Below, in pieces: positions 26,597 through 35,580 of a stretch of DNA of 64,000 bases. A program made the translations under genes and the position numbers. Origin of the DNA: Bdellovibrionales bacterium Ga0074139 (lineage in GTDB: Bacteria; Bdellovibrionota; Bdellovibrionia; Bdellovibrionales; Bdellovibrionaceae). The notes under the pieces were generated by a model. It searched no databases and was not told the DNA's origin. It saw nothing but the letters and a program-made list of their open reading frames with translations. The stretch lies in contig LNEB01000014.1 in NCBI GenBank assembly GCA_001464795.1, positions 186,001-250,000 of the forward strand. Direction: 5' to 3'. Every line of letters begins with the position of its first letter. Positions within the stretch are counted from its first letter, which is position 1.

Positions 26597-27286
26597 ATGA
26601 AATTAATTTTCGCTATTTTATTTTTGTATCTAAGCACAGCATTTTCTCAGGATAGCAGTGGCTCACAATCAAAACCAACTTTTCGAATGAATGGTAAAGC
26701 CAACCTGACATCTAATTATGTTGAAAAGGGCCTAACACAAACGGCTGGTGACCCTGGCTTGCAGGCTGATTTTTGGTTTAATTTTGGCTCACAGTTTCGA
26801 ATGGGATTATGGGCAGCCAACGTCAATTACGAAAATAACGCTGGAACTCATTTTTGGCTCAAGTTAAATGCTGATATTCGAGTGGATTTTACAAACACCA
26901 GCAACCTGATTATTAAGTACTCTGATAACCATTACTTCAAATCTAACAATCGAGATGGAAACACAATTGGTGTACATCTTGATTTCTCTGGTTACAAAGT
27001 TCTTTATGAAATTGATAACAACTGGCAAGGGACTCGGGCCGCTGCCACTTACGCTGGGCTAGGAAAAGATTTTCCCATTTGGACCAACTGGATTTGGGCC
27101 AATCAATTTGGTTATACAATTCCTGAAGCAGACGGCGTGAAAGCCTTTTTTGATATTCGCTCTGGATTGGGAAAAAAATTAAAAGATATTTTTACTATGG
27201 CCACACTCACCTACACGAATGCAACAGGTTCCTTTAAGGAACAGGGCGAACTTGCTGCTTTTGTAAATGTGAGTGTTGAATATTAA
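26597..27286 (+). CDS. TorF-family outer-membrane beta-barrel protein
   Basis: The 229-residue protein has a signal peptide ([17 protein letters not shown]) and alternating aromatic strands to a C-terminal Tyr, typical of outer-membrane barrels. The early segment [18 protein letters not shown] matches the SNYxxRGxSQT start of the TorF putative porin family. The transported solute is unknown. GAGG precedes the ATG. The 3' end overlaps the convergent motB stop by 4 bp. Confidence 0.8.
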   Translation: MKLIFAILFLYLSTAFSQDSSGSQSKPTFRMNGKANLTSNYVEKGLTQTAGDPGLQADFWFNFGSQFRMGLWAANVNYENNAGTHFWLKLNADIRVDFTNTSNLIIKYSDNHYFKSNNRDGNTIGVHLDFSGYKVLYEIDNNWQGTRAAATYAGLGKDFPIWTNWIWANQFGYTIPEADGVKAFFDIRSGLGKKLKDIFTMATLTYTNATGSFKEQGELAAFVNVSVEY

Positions 27287-28176
27287 TTCGAATTCTTTTC
27301 TTGGCTTTTCTTTTTTCGTGTCACTTGATCGATATAGTCTTCGTAAACTTGAGAATCCGCTTTTGCTCCACCAAAAAGATCTTCAATTTTTCTAGTTTCA
27401 GATCCATCCGATTTGATTGGCTTTTGTTTAATACTGATCTTAACAAAGCCTATCAATTTATCAGGATCCACTTCGCCTTTTTTATCTTTCACATTGATAC
27501 GACCAATGACATCAGTGGTAGTATGTTCTAGACCAGATTTGACTTTGTTCTTCACTAGATCCAGTCTTTGCTTTGCAATTCGGTCAGCCTCTACAGCTGA
27601 ACTGTTGGGAACTGTTTGATTGAACATGGCTGACGTAATATAAATTTCAGCATCTTGAAGACCTGCTGTAATTCCTTTTAACTTAGTCATTATACCAATA
27701 AATTCAGGAGTTGGTATGGAAGTGCCTCTTAAAAAAAGCATCGTATCAGGAATATCAAAATCAAAACCTTCAGGATTCACCTGAACATTTTTTGCCATAT
27801 CCCCTAGTTGATCAGCCAATGTGGAAACAATGACCTTGGCAGAACCCATATCTAAAATATTGGGTGTTGTATCGATGGGCTCTAAAAAGCTTTGAAAAGC
27901 TTTAAGTGGCTCATTTAATAAATCGAGAAAAAGTTTTTCTAAAGTAAGCTCCACGCCATAGTTAGCAAAATTGTATTCAATCACTGACGGCGTAGAAAAA
28001 TAATCAGCGATGGCTTTTTTAGTGTCATCACTTTGTCCTAAAAGCCACATCACAAGGAAAAACGCCATCATGGCTGTCATGAAGTCAGCCAATGCCACTT
28101 TCCACGATCCACCGTGGTGACCACCGCCGACGACGGTGATTTTTTTTATGACTATAATGGGTTTCTCTTTTGCCAC
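27283..28176 (-). CDS. motB: Flagellar stator protein MotB with degenerate OmpA-like domain
   Basis: MotB anchors the stator to peptidoglycan and carries the proton-binding residue. The N terminus has [20 protein letters not shown], where Asp31 corresponds to the proton-accepting aspartate, followed by the WLLGQSDD plug region. The C-terminal half is placed like an OmpA domain, but the GHTD signature is not present; the aligned segment reads [11 protein letters not shown], and only the later QRLDLV resembles the SxxRA helix. It lies 20 bp after motA, as expected. The 297-residue length is normal. Confidence 0.9.
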   Translation of the reverse strand: MAKEKPIIVIKKITVVGGGHHGGSWKVALADFMTAMMAFFLVMWLLGQSDDTKKAIADYFSTPSVIEYNFANYGVELTLEKLFLDLLNEPLKAFQSFLEPIDTTPNILDMGSAKVIVSTLADQLGDMAKNVQVNPEGFDFDIPDTMLFLRGTSIPTPEFIGIMTKLKGITAGLQDAEIYITSAMFNQTVPNSSAVEADRIAKQRLDLVKNKVKSGLEHTTTDVIGRINVKDKKGEVDPDKLIGFVKISIKQKPIKSDGSETRKIEDLFGGAKADSQVYEDYIDQVTRKKKSQEKNSN

Positions 28177-28196
28177 TTTCAGTGTCTCACTTTCAA

Positions 28197-29063
28197 TTAA
28201 GCTGCTTTTTTAATGTTCTTTGTCGCTGCATCAAGTTCATCAAATGTCGGACGCTCTTCTGGCATCACTGACCTTCTTGCATACTCGACACATACCAACG
28301 GAGGAGCCCCTCTTTGCAATGCCACAAGTGCTTGTCTGATGGCTTCCAAGTATCGGCCTTCTTCTTCAATATCGGCTGCCATTTTAGTTGCTGCGGGACC
28401 AATCAAACCGTAAGCTCCGAAAACCCCTAACATTGTTCCCACAAGTGCTGACGCCACTGAAGCTCCAATTTTTTCCACACCTGCAGTCAGATATCCCATG
28501 GTTTTGATAATGCCCAAAACCGCGGCCACGATTCCTAGTCCTGGAAATCCATCCGCTACAGCTTGAATCGCATGTTGAGCTTGATGTTCTTCTGCATGAA
28601 TCGCTTTCATATCATTTGATAATAAATCATCCACATCATAGGGACTCAGTTCGGCTGACAAAGTAATTTTCATCGTGTCACAAAGGAAGTGCACAGCATG
28701 ATGATTCTTCATAAATCCAGGGTAAGCTTTAAAAATTTCAGAATTTTCAGGCTTTTCAATGTGCTTCTCTAAACCTTGAGGTCCTTCTTTTCTAAAAACT
28801 TGGAAAAGTTGAAACAGAAGCTGTAGAAGCTCTAGATAGTCGGCTTTTTGTGGTCCTTTTTTCGTTAAAGATTTAATACTTAACGAAAAACCCATTTTGA
28901 TAATCTTCATGGGGTTTGCGATGATATAACCACCCAGGGCCGATCCCCCGATAATCATCAGTTCCAGAGGAGCTGCCTTAATGATGATCGACATATTTCC
29001 GCCGGCGATCAAAAATCCACCAAACACCATGAAAAATACGACTATAATACCAACAAATCCCAT
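28197..29063 (-). CDS. motA: Flagellar stator protein MotA
   Basis: The 288-residue protein has four membrane segments and the long cytoplasmic loop of proteobacterial MotA. It includes [18 protein letters not shown] and the C-terminal helix [16 protein letters not shown], where the conserved prolines lie. It pairs with motB downstream. The ATG at 29063 has GAGG 5 bases upstream. A sigma-28-like -10 is 17 bp upstream of the start, which fits FliA control. Confidence 0.95.
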   Translation of the reverse strand: MGFVGIIVVFFMVFGGFLIAGGNMSIIIKAAPLELMIIGGSALGGYIIANPMKIIKMGFSLSIKSLTKKGPQKADYLELLQLLFQLFQVFRKEGPQGLEKHIEKPENSEIFKAYPGFMKNHHAVHFLCDTMKITLSAELSPYDVDDLLSNDMKAIHAEEHQAQHAIQAVADGFPGLGIVAAVLGIIKTMGYLTAGVEKIGASVASALVGTMLGVFGAYGLIGPAATKMAADIEEEGRYLEAIRQALVALQRGAPPLVCVEYARRSVMPEERPTFDELDAATKNIKKAA

Positions 29064-29079
29064 TTGTACCTCAGAGGTT

Positions 29080-29106
29080 TTATCGGTGATCAGATGTAGA
29101 ATATTG
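29080..29106 (-). promoter_or_regulatory. Sigma-28 (FliA)-like promoter of motAB
   Basis: On the minus strand ACCGATAA (29087-29080) matches the sigma-28 -10 GCCGATAA at 7 of 8. Eleven bases upstream is CAATATTC (29106-29099), which matches TAAAGTTT at only 4 of 8. The position, just before motA, supports the call. Confidence 0.45.
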
Positions 29107-29143
29107 AGCCAGTCTAGGCTTCCACATAAAAGATCTAGGCCCT

Positions 29144-29175
29144 AGTCGAGGTTTTTTGATTCTCATGCCTCGACT
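29144..29175. repeat. Inverted repeat upstream of dsbD
   Basis: AGTCGAGG (29144-29151) and CCTCGACT (29168-29175) are perfect 8-bp arms 16 bp apart, 22 bp before the dsbD start and 81 bp before motA. It could be an operator of two half-sites. Confidence 0.4.
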
Positions 29176-29196
29176 TGAGTGCTAAAATATGTATCT

Positions 29197-30783
29197 ATGC
29201 GTTCATTTTTTTGTCTTTTGATACTTTTCTTTTCCATCTCACTGGGAGCTCAGATTGATGAGTCTGACCCGCTAACTGTTGAAACCCAAATGGTTCCTTT
29301 TGAATTAAAACCCTTTCAACCCGCTAAGCTTATTCTTCGTTTAAAATTACCAAATAATTATCATGCCTATGCTGATCAGTTTGCGGTTCGTATCGATGAA
29401 AACAGCGGGTTTCAATTGGGCGAGTGGAGCGTGGGACCTTTGAAAACTTGGTTTGATAAGTTTTCAAAAAAAGATCGACAAGGCATCAGTGGTCAAGCGG
29501 AAATGGTAGCAGAACTTATTGCACCAGAAAATCCAAAATCAAAAACTCTTAATTTCGAGATCGATTATCAAGCCTGTAGTGATACTTTTTGCTTGTTTCC
29601 TCAAACCAAAAAGCTATCTGTTGAATTTGGCACCCGAGAGCTGAACAATATGTCCTCATCTAATGAGGTGATGGGTTGGGATCTTCAAGAGCTCTTTCAA
29701 AAAAGTTTAAAGGAAAGCCTTTGGATGGCTCTCCTTTTTGCATTTGTTGCTGGATTTCTAACAAGTTTATCTCCCTGTGTTTATCCAATGATTCCCATTA
29801 CTTTAGCTGTACTCTCAAGAGGCTCAGAAAAAAGAGGCAAACTTTCTCAGCTTAGATTTTCTATTTTTTATGTGCTTGGCATTGCCACGACCTTTTCAGT
29901 TCTTGGATTAGCAGCTGCTCAATTTGGCTTTTTATTTGGCTCTCTTCTGAATGAAACTTGGATTCTGGCCTTAATTTCCGGCGTGCTCTTTCTGATGGGC
30001 ATAAGCCTTTTAGGATTCTTTGATATTCAACCACCTGCCATTTTGATGAAGATTGCCTCCTCAAAAAATGCAGGGGGCTTACAAGGTGCTTTCATTTCAG
30101 GATTATTTTTTGGTGTGGTCGCAAGTCCTTGTGTGGGTCCCATACTGGTCGCCATTCTGGCATGGGTCAGCTCTACACAAAATCCTGGATTAGGTTTCAT
30201 TTTACTTTTTACTTATGCTTTAGGCTTAGGGGTTTTATTTATATTGCTTGGACTTTTCTCCCAGTCCCTTCCAAAATCGGGTCGCTGGATGGAATATGTG
30301 AAAAAAGCCATGGGCTTACTTGTAATCGCCGTCAGCCTTTATTACGGTCAACTTCTATGGCAGCAAGTTCGCAGCACATCGGCTCCGCAATTTAACGAGT
30401 CCGAACTTAATAATTCTGCCCTGCCATGGAAGAAACTCACTTCTGATTCCATACAGCAAGCCAAGGGCAAGCCCATCATGATTGATTTCTGGGCCCTTTG
30501 GTGTGCCGCTTGCCACGAGCTCGAACAGAACACTTTTAGTGATCCAGAAGTTCAAAAGGCACTACAGGGCTATGAATTATTTAAATACGATGCAACTCAA
30601 GTCACTCCAGAGACGAAAAAATGGTTGGAAAAATTTTCCATTCGAGGCCTTCCTGCCATCATCTTTTACTCTGAAAATGGGGTATGGCTTGAGAATTTAA
30701 CCTTAAACGAGTATGAATCACCAGAGCGATTTCTCGCTCGTTTGAAAAAGGTTAAAGAATATGACTCTCGTTCGCCTCAATAA
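29197..30783 (+). CDS. dsbD: Thiol:disulfide interchange protein DsbD
   Basis: DsbD moves electrons from cytoplasmic thioredoxin to periplasmic reductases. All three parts are present in 528 residues: a signal peptide, an N-terminal periplasmic domain with the cysteine pair in YQACSDTFCLF, a central eight-helix domain with LSPCVYP and ASPCVGP, and a C-terminal thioredoxin domain with WCAAC. I start at the ATG at 29197, which gives a clean signal peptide; a GTG six codons upstream is open. A TAAAAT box 8 bases before the ATG suggests a leaderless mRNA. The 3' end overlaps the next gene by 23 bp. Confidence 0.94.
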   Translation: MRSFFCLLILFFSISLGAQIDESDPLTVETQMVPFELKPFQPAKLILRLKLPNNYHAYADQFAVRIDENSGFQLGEWSVGPLKTWFDKFSKKDRQGISGQAEMVAELIAPENPKSKTLNFEIDYQACSDTFCLFPQTKKLSVEFGTRELNNMSSSNEVMGWDLQELFQKSLKESLWMALLFAFVAGFLTSLSPCVYPMIPITLAVLSRGSEKRGKLSQLRFSIFYVLGIATTFSVLGLAAAQFGFLFGSLLNETWILALISGVLFLMGISLLGFFDIQPPAILMKIASSKNAGGLQGAFISGLFFGVVASPCVGPILVAILAWVSSTQNPGLGFILLFTYALGLGVLFILLGLFSQSLPKSGRWMEYVKKAMGLLVIAVSLYYGQLLWQQVRSTSAPQFNESELNNSALPWKKLTSDSIQQAKGKPIMIDFWALWCAACHELEQNTFSDPEVQKALQGYELFKYDATQVTPETKKWLEKFSIRGLPAIIFYSENGVWLENLTLNEYESPERFLARLKKVKEYDSRSPQ

Positions 30784-31651
30784 AGCCCTCTCTGAAGCTG
30801 GAATTACAAGTCGCCGAAAAGCAGATCGCTTGATCGAACAAGGCCTTGTGCAAGTCAATGGTAAGAAAGTTTTCGAGCTTGGAATTCGCGTTAATCCTAA
30901 CAAGGATAAAATTGTAGTTGAAGGCAACCCTGTCACTTTTTTCTATAAAAAAATCTATGTCATGTTTCATAAACCAAAAGGTGTTTTAACTACATTAAGT
31001 GATCCTGAAGGTCGCCCCACCGTTGGTGAATATTTTAACAACTACCCTGTTCGATTGTTTCCTGTTGGTCGCCTGGACTGGGAATCAGAAGGCTTATTAC
31101 TCATGACCAACGATGGTGATTTTGCCAATTCTGTCATGCATCCTAAAAAAGAAATTACGAAGTCTTATTTAGTTAAAGTGAATGGAAAACCAGAAAAAAA
31201 AGATTTGGATAAATTAATTTCTGGTGTGCCAATTGTGGGTGGAAAAGCCAAAGCTGTTTTCATTGAAAAAGTGAAGCGCCCAGAAACATCTGATCAGTAC
31301 GACTGGTTCAAGGTTGTGATTACTGAAGGTAAAAATCGCCAAATTCGCCAGATGTTTGCAAAAATTGATATGGACGTCATGAAGCTTCAGCGGATCGCTG
31401 TAGGTCGACTTAAAATCGGCAATCTGCCCCGTGGTGAATGGACAGAACTTTCCGAGAATCAAATTCAGAAAATTTATCAACCTGATCTTCCAGAAGACGT
31501 TTTAGAGAAAAAGACCGTTCTTGCTAAAAAAGTGGTGCCTGTGGAAAAGGCCAAAACAAAGCTTTCCAAGTCTCAACTTGCTAGACAAAAGTCTGAAAAG
31601 AAGTTTGAAATCCATAAAAAGAAGATTCAAAAAACAGTCTTAGGAAACTAA
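30761..31651 (+). CDS. RluB/RsuA-family pseudouridine synthase with lysine-rich tail
   Basis: The 296-residue protein has an N-terminal S4 RNA-binding domain (1-60) and a catalytic domain with GRLDWESEGLL, in which Asp106 is the catalytic aspartate, and NRQIRQMF. This is the RluB/RluE/RsuA group, so the target is a uridine in 23S or 16S rRNA; RluB (23S U2605) is most likely by length. About 45 C-terminal residues are rich in Lys and Ala. The start overlaps dsbD by 23 bp and the stop overlaps the next ATG (TAATG). Confidence 0.92.
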   Translation: MTLVRLNKALSEAGITSRRKADRLIEQGLVQVNGKKVFELGIRVNPNKDKIVVEGNPVTFFYKKIYVMFHKPKGVLTTLSDPEGRPTVGEYFNNYPVRLFPVGRLDWESEGLLLMTNDGDFANSVMHPKKEITKSYLVKVNGKPEKKDLDKLISGVPIVGGKAKAVFIEKVKRPETSDQYDWFKVVITEGKNRQIRQMFAKIDMDVMKLQRIAVGRLKIGNLPRGEWTELSENQIQKIYQPDLPEDVLEKKTVLAKKVVPVEKAKTKLSKSQLARQKSEKKFEIHKKKIQKTVLGN

Positions 31652-32040
31652 TGAACCCTGCCGATAAGATCGGTATGGGTCTATTTTTATCTTTATTATT
31701 AGCGCAAATTACTTGGTCACAACAAATCGTTGATGTCAGAAGAAACATCACTCTTTCTGATTCTGATCCTGTTTATAAAGATTTTTATATTAATTCGAGT
31801 TCAGCATCTCAATTTAAAAAAGGGCAAATCTTAACTGCCCATAGAAAAATCATGGTCCGTGATTCTACAGGGTCCACACAAATTGGTGAAATGCGAGTCC
31901 CTGTTGGAGAGTTGAAAGTCATATCTGTTTTTGAAAAGGTTACAGTTGCCAGAGAGGTAAAACTCTTTGATCGACAAGATCTGCCTATGTTAGAACAAAC
32001 TGCTATTATGACTGGCGATGATGTCGAGATCAAAAAATAG
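31651..32040 (+). CDS. Small secreted protein of unknown function
   Basis: This 129-residue protein has an N-terminal hydrophobic segment (MGLFLSLLLAQITWSQ) that is probably a signal peptide, then a short beta-rich domain (KKGQILTAHRKIMVRD and a second VISVFEKVTVAREV repeat-like strand pair). It resembles small FlgT- or SH3-like surface domains, but I cannot name a family. The ATG overlaps the synthase stop by one base and prmA starts 15 bp later, so it is part of this operon. Confidence 0.65.
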   Translation: MNPADKIGMGLFLSLLLAQITWSQQIVDVRRNITLSDSDPVYKDFYINSSSASQFKKGQILTAHRKIMVRDSTGSTQIGEMRVPVGELKVISVFEKVTVAREVKLFDRQDLPMLEQTAIMTGDDVEIKK

Positions 32041-32055
32041 CACCTAGGTTCTAAA

Positions 32056-32955
32056 ATGAATTCATACTTTCGCGTACGCTTTCACAGTCTCTCAGAGATC
32101 AATGAAGATATATTAACGACTCTCAGTCTTGATTTTGGTGCTACCGGAGTTTCCGAAGTTCTAGAATTCAGCCAACCCAACCTCACTTTTGAAGCCCGAG
32201 TAACAAAAAGACGATCGCATGATGTGGATGTTTATTTTCCAGAAAAACCCAGCCTGGAATTTTTTGCCGCCGTTAAAAATTTAGATCCGCAAATTTCTTG
32301 GTCCACTTTTGAAGAGCCCCATCAAGATTGGCTCGAGGAATGGAAAAAAGGTTTTGTGGCTTTTCCGCTGACTTCTCAAGTTTGGGTGGTTCCCTCATGG
32401 CTTGAAAAACCAGCCGAAGCCAAGATGCAAATTTTAATAGATCCCGGTATGGCGTTCGGTACGGGCACTCATGCGACGACAAAAATGGCAGCGCATTTTA
32501 TTTCTAAATTTGCAGAAAAGTATCCAGAAATAACCCAGACTGCTAGCATGATTGACGTAGGAACAGGCACTGGAATTCTAGCGATGTTAGCAAAGTTAAT
32601 GGGCTTTGATAAGGTCGTGGGAATCGATGTGGACCCCGAGTCTCGCCGAGTTTCCAGAGACAACATAAAATTAAATAATCTGGAGAGCATACAAATCACT
32701 GAACAATTGATAGATGAAGTCAGGGAAACCTATGATGTGGTCATGGCCAACATCATCGATGGAATACTTGTGCAAATCCGTGATGATCTATTAAAAGCTT
32801 TAAAACCCAATGGACACCTCTTTGTGACAGGAATCCTTGTCGAGCGGGAATCTTATTTTTTTGCTGATTTTATTGAAAAGGGAAACCTACAAGTTGTTCG
32901 TCGCCTGGAAAATGACGAATGGATAGGATTCTGGCTAAAAAGGAATACTCATTGA
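32056..32955 (+). CDS. prmA: Ribosomal protein L11 methyltransferase PrmA
   Basis: PrmA trimethylates ribosomal protein L11 with SAM. The 299 residues have the N-terminal substrate-recognition region, then LIDPGMAFGTGTHATT, the SAM loop IDVGTGTGILAM and VMANIIDGIL (the NIxxxxL motif). The length is usual. It overlaps rsmE by 4 bp (TTGA), and both are ribosome-modifying methyltransferases. Confidence 0.93.
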   Translation: MNSYFRVRFHSLSEINEDILTTLSLDFGATGVSEVLEFSQPNLTFEARVTKRRSHDVDVYFPEKPSLEFFAAVKNLDPQISWSTFEEPHQDWLEEWKKGFVAFPLTSQVWVVPSWLEKPAEAKMQILIDPGMAFGTGTHATTKMAAHFISKFAEKYPEITQTASMIDVGTGTGILAMLAKLMGFDKVVGIDVDPESRRVSRDNIKLNNLESIQITEQLIDEVRETYDVVMANIIDGILVQIRDDLLKALKPNGHLFVTGILVERESYFFADFIEKGNLQVVRRLENDEWIGFWLKRNTH

Positions 32956-33707
32956 GACGCTTCTGGGTAGAACCGCAAGATATCATAGGACCCAACATTC
33001 TGTTACAGGGTGAAGTTTTCCATCACGTGATTGATGTTTGCAGGCAAGACATTGGTTCAAAATTCGAATTGATATCTGAAGGCTTTGCTTATTTTGTTAA
33101 GATAATTGCGATTTCAAAAAAAGGTGCCACCGCAGAAATTCTTGAAAAAAGAGAAATTCAAAAATTACCACTCCCCCACATTAAGCTCGCGATTTGTGTG
33201 CCCAAATTTCCTGTCCTGGAAAGCATTATTGAAAAAGCGGTTGAAATGGGAGTTTCTGAAATTCAGCTGCTAAGTTCTCAATACAGCTTTATTAAAAATG
33301 CAGAAAAGATTTCAGATAACAAATGGGAGCGATGGCTAAAAATTATCAAGTCAGCCACTCAGCAGTGTGGACGAGGCGATTTGATGAAATTACATCCTCC
33401 GATGGCACTTCTCACTTGGTCACAAAGATTGAACCAAAATCCCAAGACCATGTGTCTATTTGGTTATGAGGGTGATCAAGGTGTTGTAGAAATCAAACCC
33501 CACCTAAAATCTCTAGGCTCTCGGTCTTTGGATGAAGCCTGGATCTTAGTCGGTGGGGAAGGTGGATTTTCTCATCAAGAAGTCGATGCTCTTGGTCAAC
33601 AGGGTTGCCAAGCTGTCACATTGGGAGCTCAAGTTTTAAGGGTTGAAACAGCTTGCATCGCTATGACCAGCATCTTAAAGTATGAATTGGATTTGATGAG
33701 GGGATAG
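32952..33707 (+). CDS. rsmE: 16S rRNA m3U1498 methyltransferase RsmE
   Basis: RsmE methylates N3 of U1498. From the TTG at 32952 (251 residues) the protein starts with MRRFWVEPQD, the usual RsmE N terminus, and AGGA lies 8 bases upstream. The longer ATG at 32919 would add 11 residues inside prmA. The SPOUT knot is visible as LVGGEGGFSHQEVD and LGAQVLRVETA near the C terminus. The TTG overlaps the prmA stop. Confidence 0.92.
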   Translation: MRRFWVEPQDIIGPNILLQGEVFHHVIDVCRQDIGSKFELISEGFAYFVKIIAISKKGATAEILEKREIQKLPLPHIKLAICVPKFPVLESIIEKAVEMGVSEIQLLSSQYSFIKNAEKISDNKWERWLKIIKSATQQCGRGDLMKLHPPMALLTWSQRLNQNPKTMCLFGYEGDQGVVEIKPHLKSLGSRSLDEAWILVGGEGGFSHQEVDALGQQGCQAVTLGAQVLRVETACIAMTSILKYELDLMRG

Positions 33708-33709
33708 TC

Positions 33710-34408
33710 ATGAAATTAGATCAAGATTTTCCAGATGATTTTCAGTTTAAACCTTTAACAGAAGGTCTAGGTTTTCATCCAAAGAAACAAGAAGAAGTCG
33801 TACGAAAAGTCTCTACGCCCATCTTAGAACCGAAAATAAAAGCCTCTCTGCTTGAAACTCCCCTTCCTCGCCCTAAAACAAATCCAAAATCCATACAGCC
33901 CTCTGCTCAGCAACAGACTGTGGATGGTTTACTAAAATCACTGCAAGATAAAAATAAGTCTTTAAAATTTCAGGATAAATCTAAAACTCAGTCACCTTAC
34001 GTTCATGCCTTTCCCAATTTATCAGCAGGCTTACTTGACTGGCTTTTAATCACATCCATCAGTCTTCTATATTTAATGCTTGTGACATTAACTCTCAAAA
34101 TGGATTTGATAAAACTTTTATCCCAAGGGGGATCTGGGGTTATTGCCTCAACAGCCGGAATATTTTTAGCTGTGGGTTTTATTTACTATGTAAGCCAAAG
34201 AATTTTTATTGGCTACACTCTTGGTGAATGGGCCTATGAGCAAAGACTGGGCCTTCCTGAAGAATTTAAAAATGGCTATTCATTCAAAGTCTTACTCAGA
34301 CAATTACTTTTGTTTGCAACGGGTGTGATAGTACTTCCACTTCTCAGTTGGGCTTTTCAACACGATATCGCTGGCATTTCTGGCCTAAGTGTTTACCGTC
34401 GTCGATAA
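33710..34408 (+). CDS. RDD-family membrane protein with a conserved N-terminal peptide
   Basis: The 232-residue protein begins with a soluble tail of about 100 residues rich in Pro, Lys and Ser. That tail holds the motif [15 protein letters not shown] at 12-26. An RDD-like domain with three membrane segments follows ([30 protein letters not shown] and [14 protein letters not shown]). Function is unknown. The compact motif in a disordered tail looks like a docking site, which is inference. It lies 2 bp after rsmE and overlaps the next gene as TAATG. Confidence 0.75.
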   Translation: MKLDQDFPDDFQFKPLTEGLGFHPKKQEEVVRKVSTPILEPKIKASLLETPLPRPKTNPKSIQPSAQQQTVDGLLKSLQDKNKSLKFQDKSKTQSPYVHAFPNLSAGLLDWLLITSISLLYLMLVTLTLKMDLIKLLSQGGSGVIASTAGIFLAVGFIYYVSQRIFIGYTLGEWAYEQRLGLPEEFKNGYSFKVLLRQLLLFATGVIVLPLLSWAFQHDIAGISGLSVYRRR

Positions 34409-34878
34409 TGGGCCAATTCAGTCATCTCGATAATATTAAACAGATCTTATCCAATCAGCGGGAGCAAAAAAAAATTGTTTTCACCAATGGGTGCTTTGAT
34501 CTTTTGCATGTGGGACACGTTAGGTACCTTCAAGAGGCGAAAAAGCAGGGCGATATTTTAGTCGTTGCCCTCAATTCTGATGAAAGTGTTAAAAAGCTAA
34601 AGGGTCCTAGTCGCCCGGTTCAATCAGAACAAGACCGGGCAGAAATTTTAGCAGCATTAGCTTGTGTGGATTATACTTTTATTTTTAACGAACAAACTCC
34701 AGAAAAAGTAATTAAAGAATTGAAACCTAACATATTGGTTAAAGGTGGAGACTGGAAAGTTTCTCAAATTGTAGGCTCTGACTTTGTTCAATCCTACGGT
34801 GGACAAGTGCTTTCTTTGAATTTTGTAGATGGTAAATCGACGACCAAAATTATTGAAAAAACTAAAGTCGATAAGTAA
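34408..34878 (+). CDS. Heptose-1-phosphate nucleotidyltransferase (HldE C-terminal/RfaE2 type)
   Basis: From the ATG at 34408 (156 residues) this is a single cytidylyltransferase-like domain. It contains the [15 protein letters not shown] motif with HxGH, and VKGGDW near the C terminus. RfaE2 activates heptose 1-phosphate for lipopolysaccharide core synthesis. In E. coli it is fused to a kinase; here it stands alone, as in many bacteria. The upstream ATG at 34348 lies within the RDD gene. The 3' end overlaps a convergent gene by 17 bp. Confidence 0.88.
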   Translation: MGQFSHLDNIKQILSNQREQKKIVFTNGCFDLLHVGHVRYLQEAKKQGDILVVALNSDESVKKLKGPSRPVQSEQDRAEILAALACVDYTFIFNEQTPEKVIKELKPNILVKGGDWKVSQIVGSDFVQSYGGQVLSLNFVDGKSTTKIIEKTKVDK

Positions 34879-35569
34879 TTAAAATCGTATTATGAAACTT
34901 CTTTACCCAGTCACTTTGGGCCGATAAAGTCCACCGACCCAATTCATAACTGAATCTGAAGACTTGATGGGAATAGCGCCGACCAATCCCAAAAGTTGTA
35001 GTGCCTCCACCTTGCAAAACTTGTGGCTGAAAGGTTGAAGTAAGACGCAGATCACCTGTTGAAGCATAAATTTGCATACTATTAAATTGATAACTAGCGG
35101 CCACTTGAGTTCCATATAAATTAACTCCTAGTAAGGACTTTAAATTTATACTGGATCCATGGATCAAAGTGTACAGCTTCACGTCATTCCATTTTGCAAA
35201 GGACCATCTGGCAAAGCCACCTGACTGTTGAATCCTGTTCTGATCAGAAATGAAAGAAGTGGCCACACCAAGATCTACGTCAAAGGGAATTTGCAAACCA
35301 AAATGAAACAACTGTGTTTGTAGTGGGGTTCGACTGGTACCATTGCCAAGCTTTGCAATATCTTGTGTTTCCAAGTAGCTCGTGGAAGCTGATAAATAAG
35401 AGTTCAGTTTATTTTCCACATTTTGAAAATCAGGTGTTTTCACAACAAAACCCACAGCGAAACGATCCAGAATTATTTTTGCATCACTTTGAGTTATATT
35501 TGTTGGGATATTAAATGCTGCGTAGGCATTACAGGCTGAAAATAAAAAAACTAAAGTAAGCAAACTCAT
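34862..35569 (-). CDS. Secreted, probably outer-membrane beta-barrel protein
   Basis: The 235-residue protein has a signal peptide (about 1-18). Cleavage after AYA is likely; FSAC is a poor lipobox. The rest is rich in short alternating strands with aromatic residues and ends in TYRL, which suggests a beta barrel. I do not recognise a family. It is 11 bp downstream of the coiled-coil membrane protein and is probably expressed with it. Confidence 0.6.
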   Translation of the reverse strand: MSLLTLVFLFSACNAYAAFNIPTNITQSDAKIILDRFAVGFVVKTPDFQNVENKLNSYLSASTSYLETQDIAKLGNGTSRTPLQTQLFHFGLQIPFDVDLGVATSFISDQNRIQQSGGFARWSFAKWNDVKLYTLIHGSSINLKSLLGVNLYGTQVAASYQFNSMQIYASTGDLRLTSTFQPQVLQGGGTTTFGIGRRYSHQVFRFSYELGRWTLSAQSDWVKKFHNTILITYRL

Positions 35570-35580
35570 CAGAGCTCAAG

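Noticed and set aside
31660-31667. GCCGATAA inside the 31651 gene
   Set aside because: It is in coding sequence within an operon, and the -35 region does not match.
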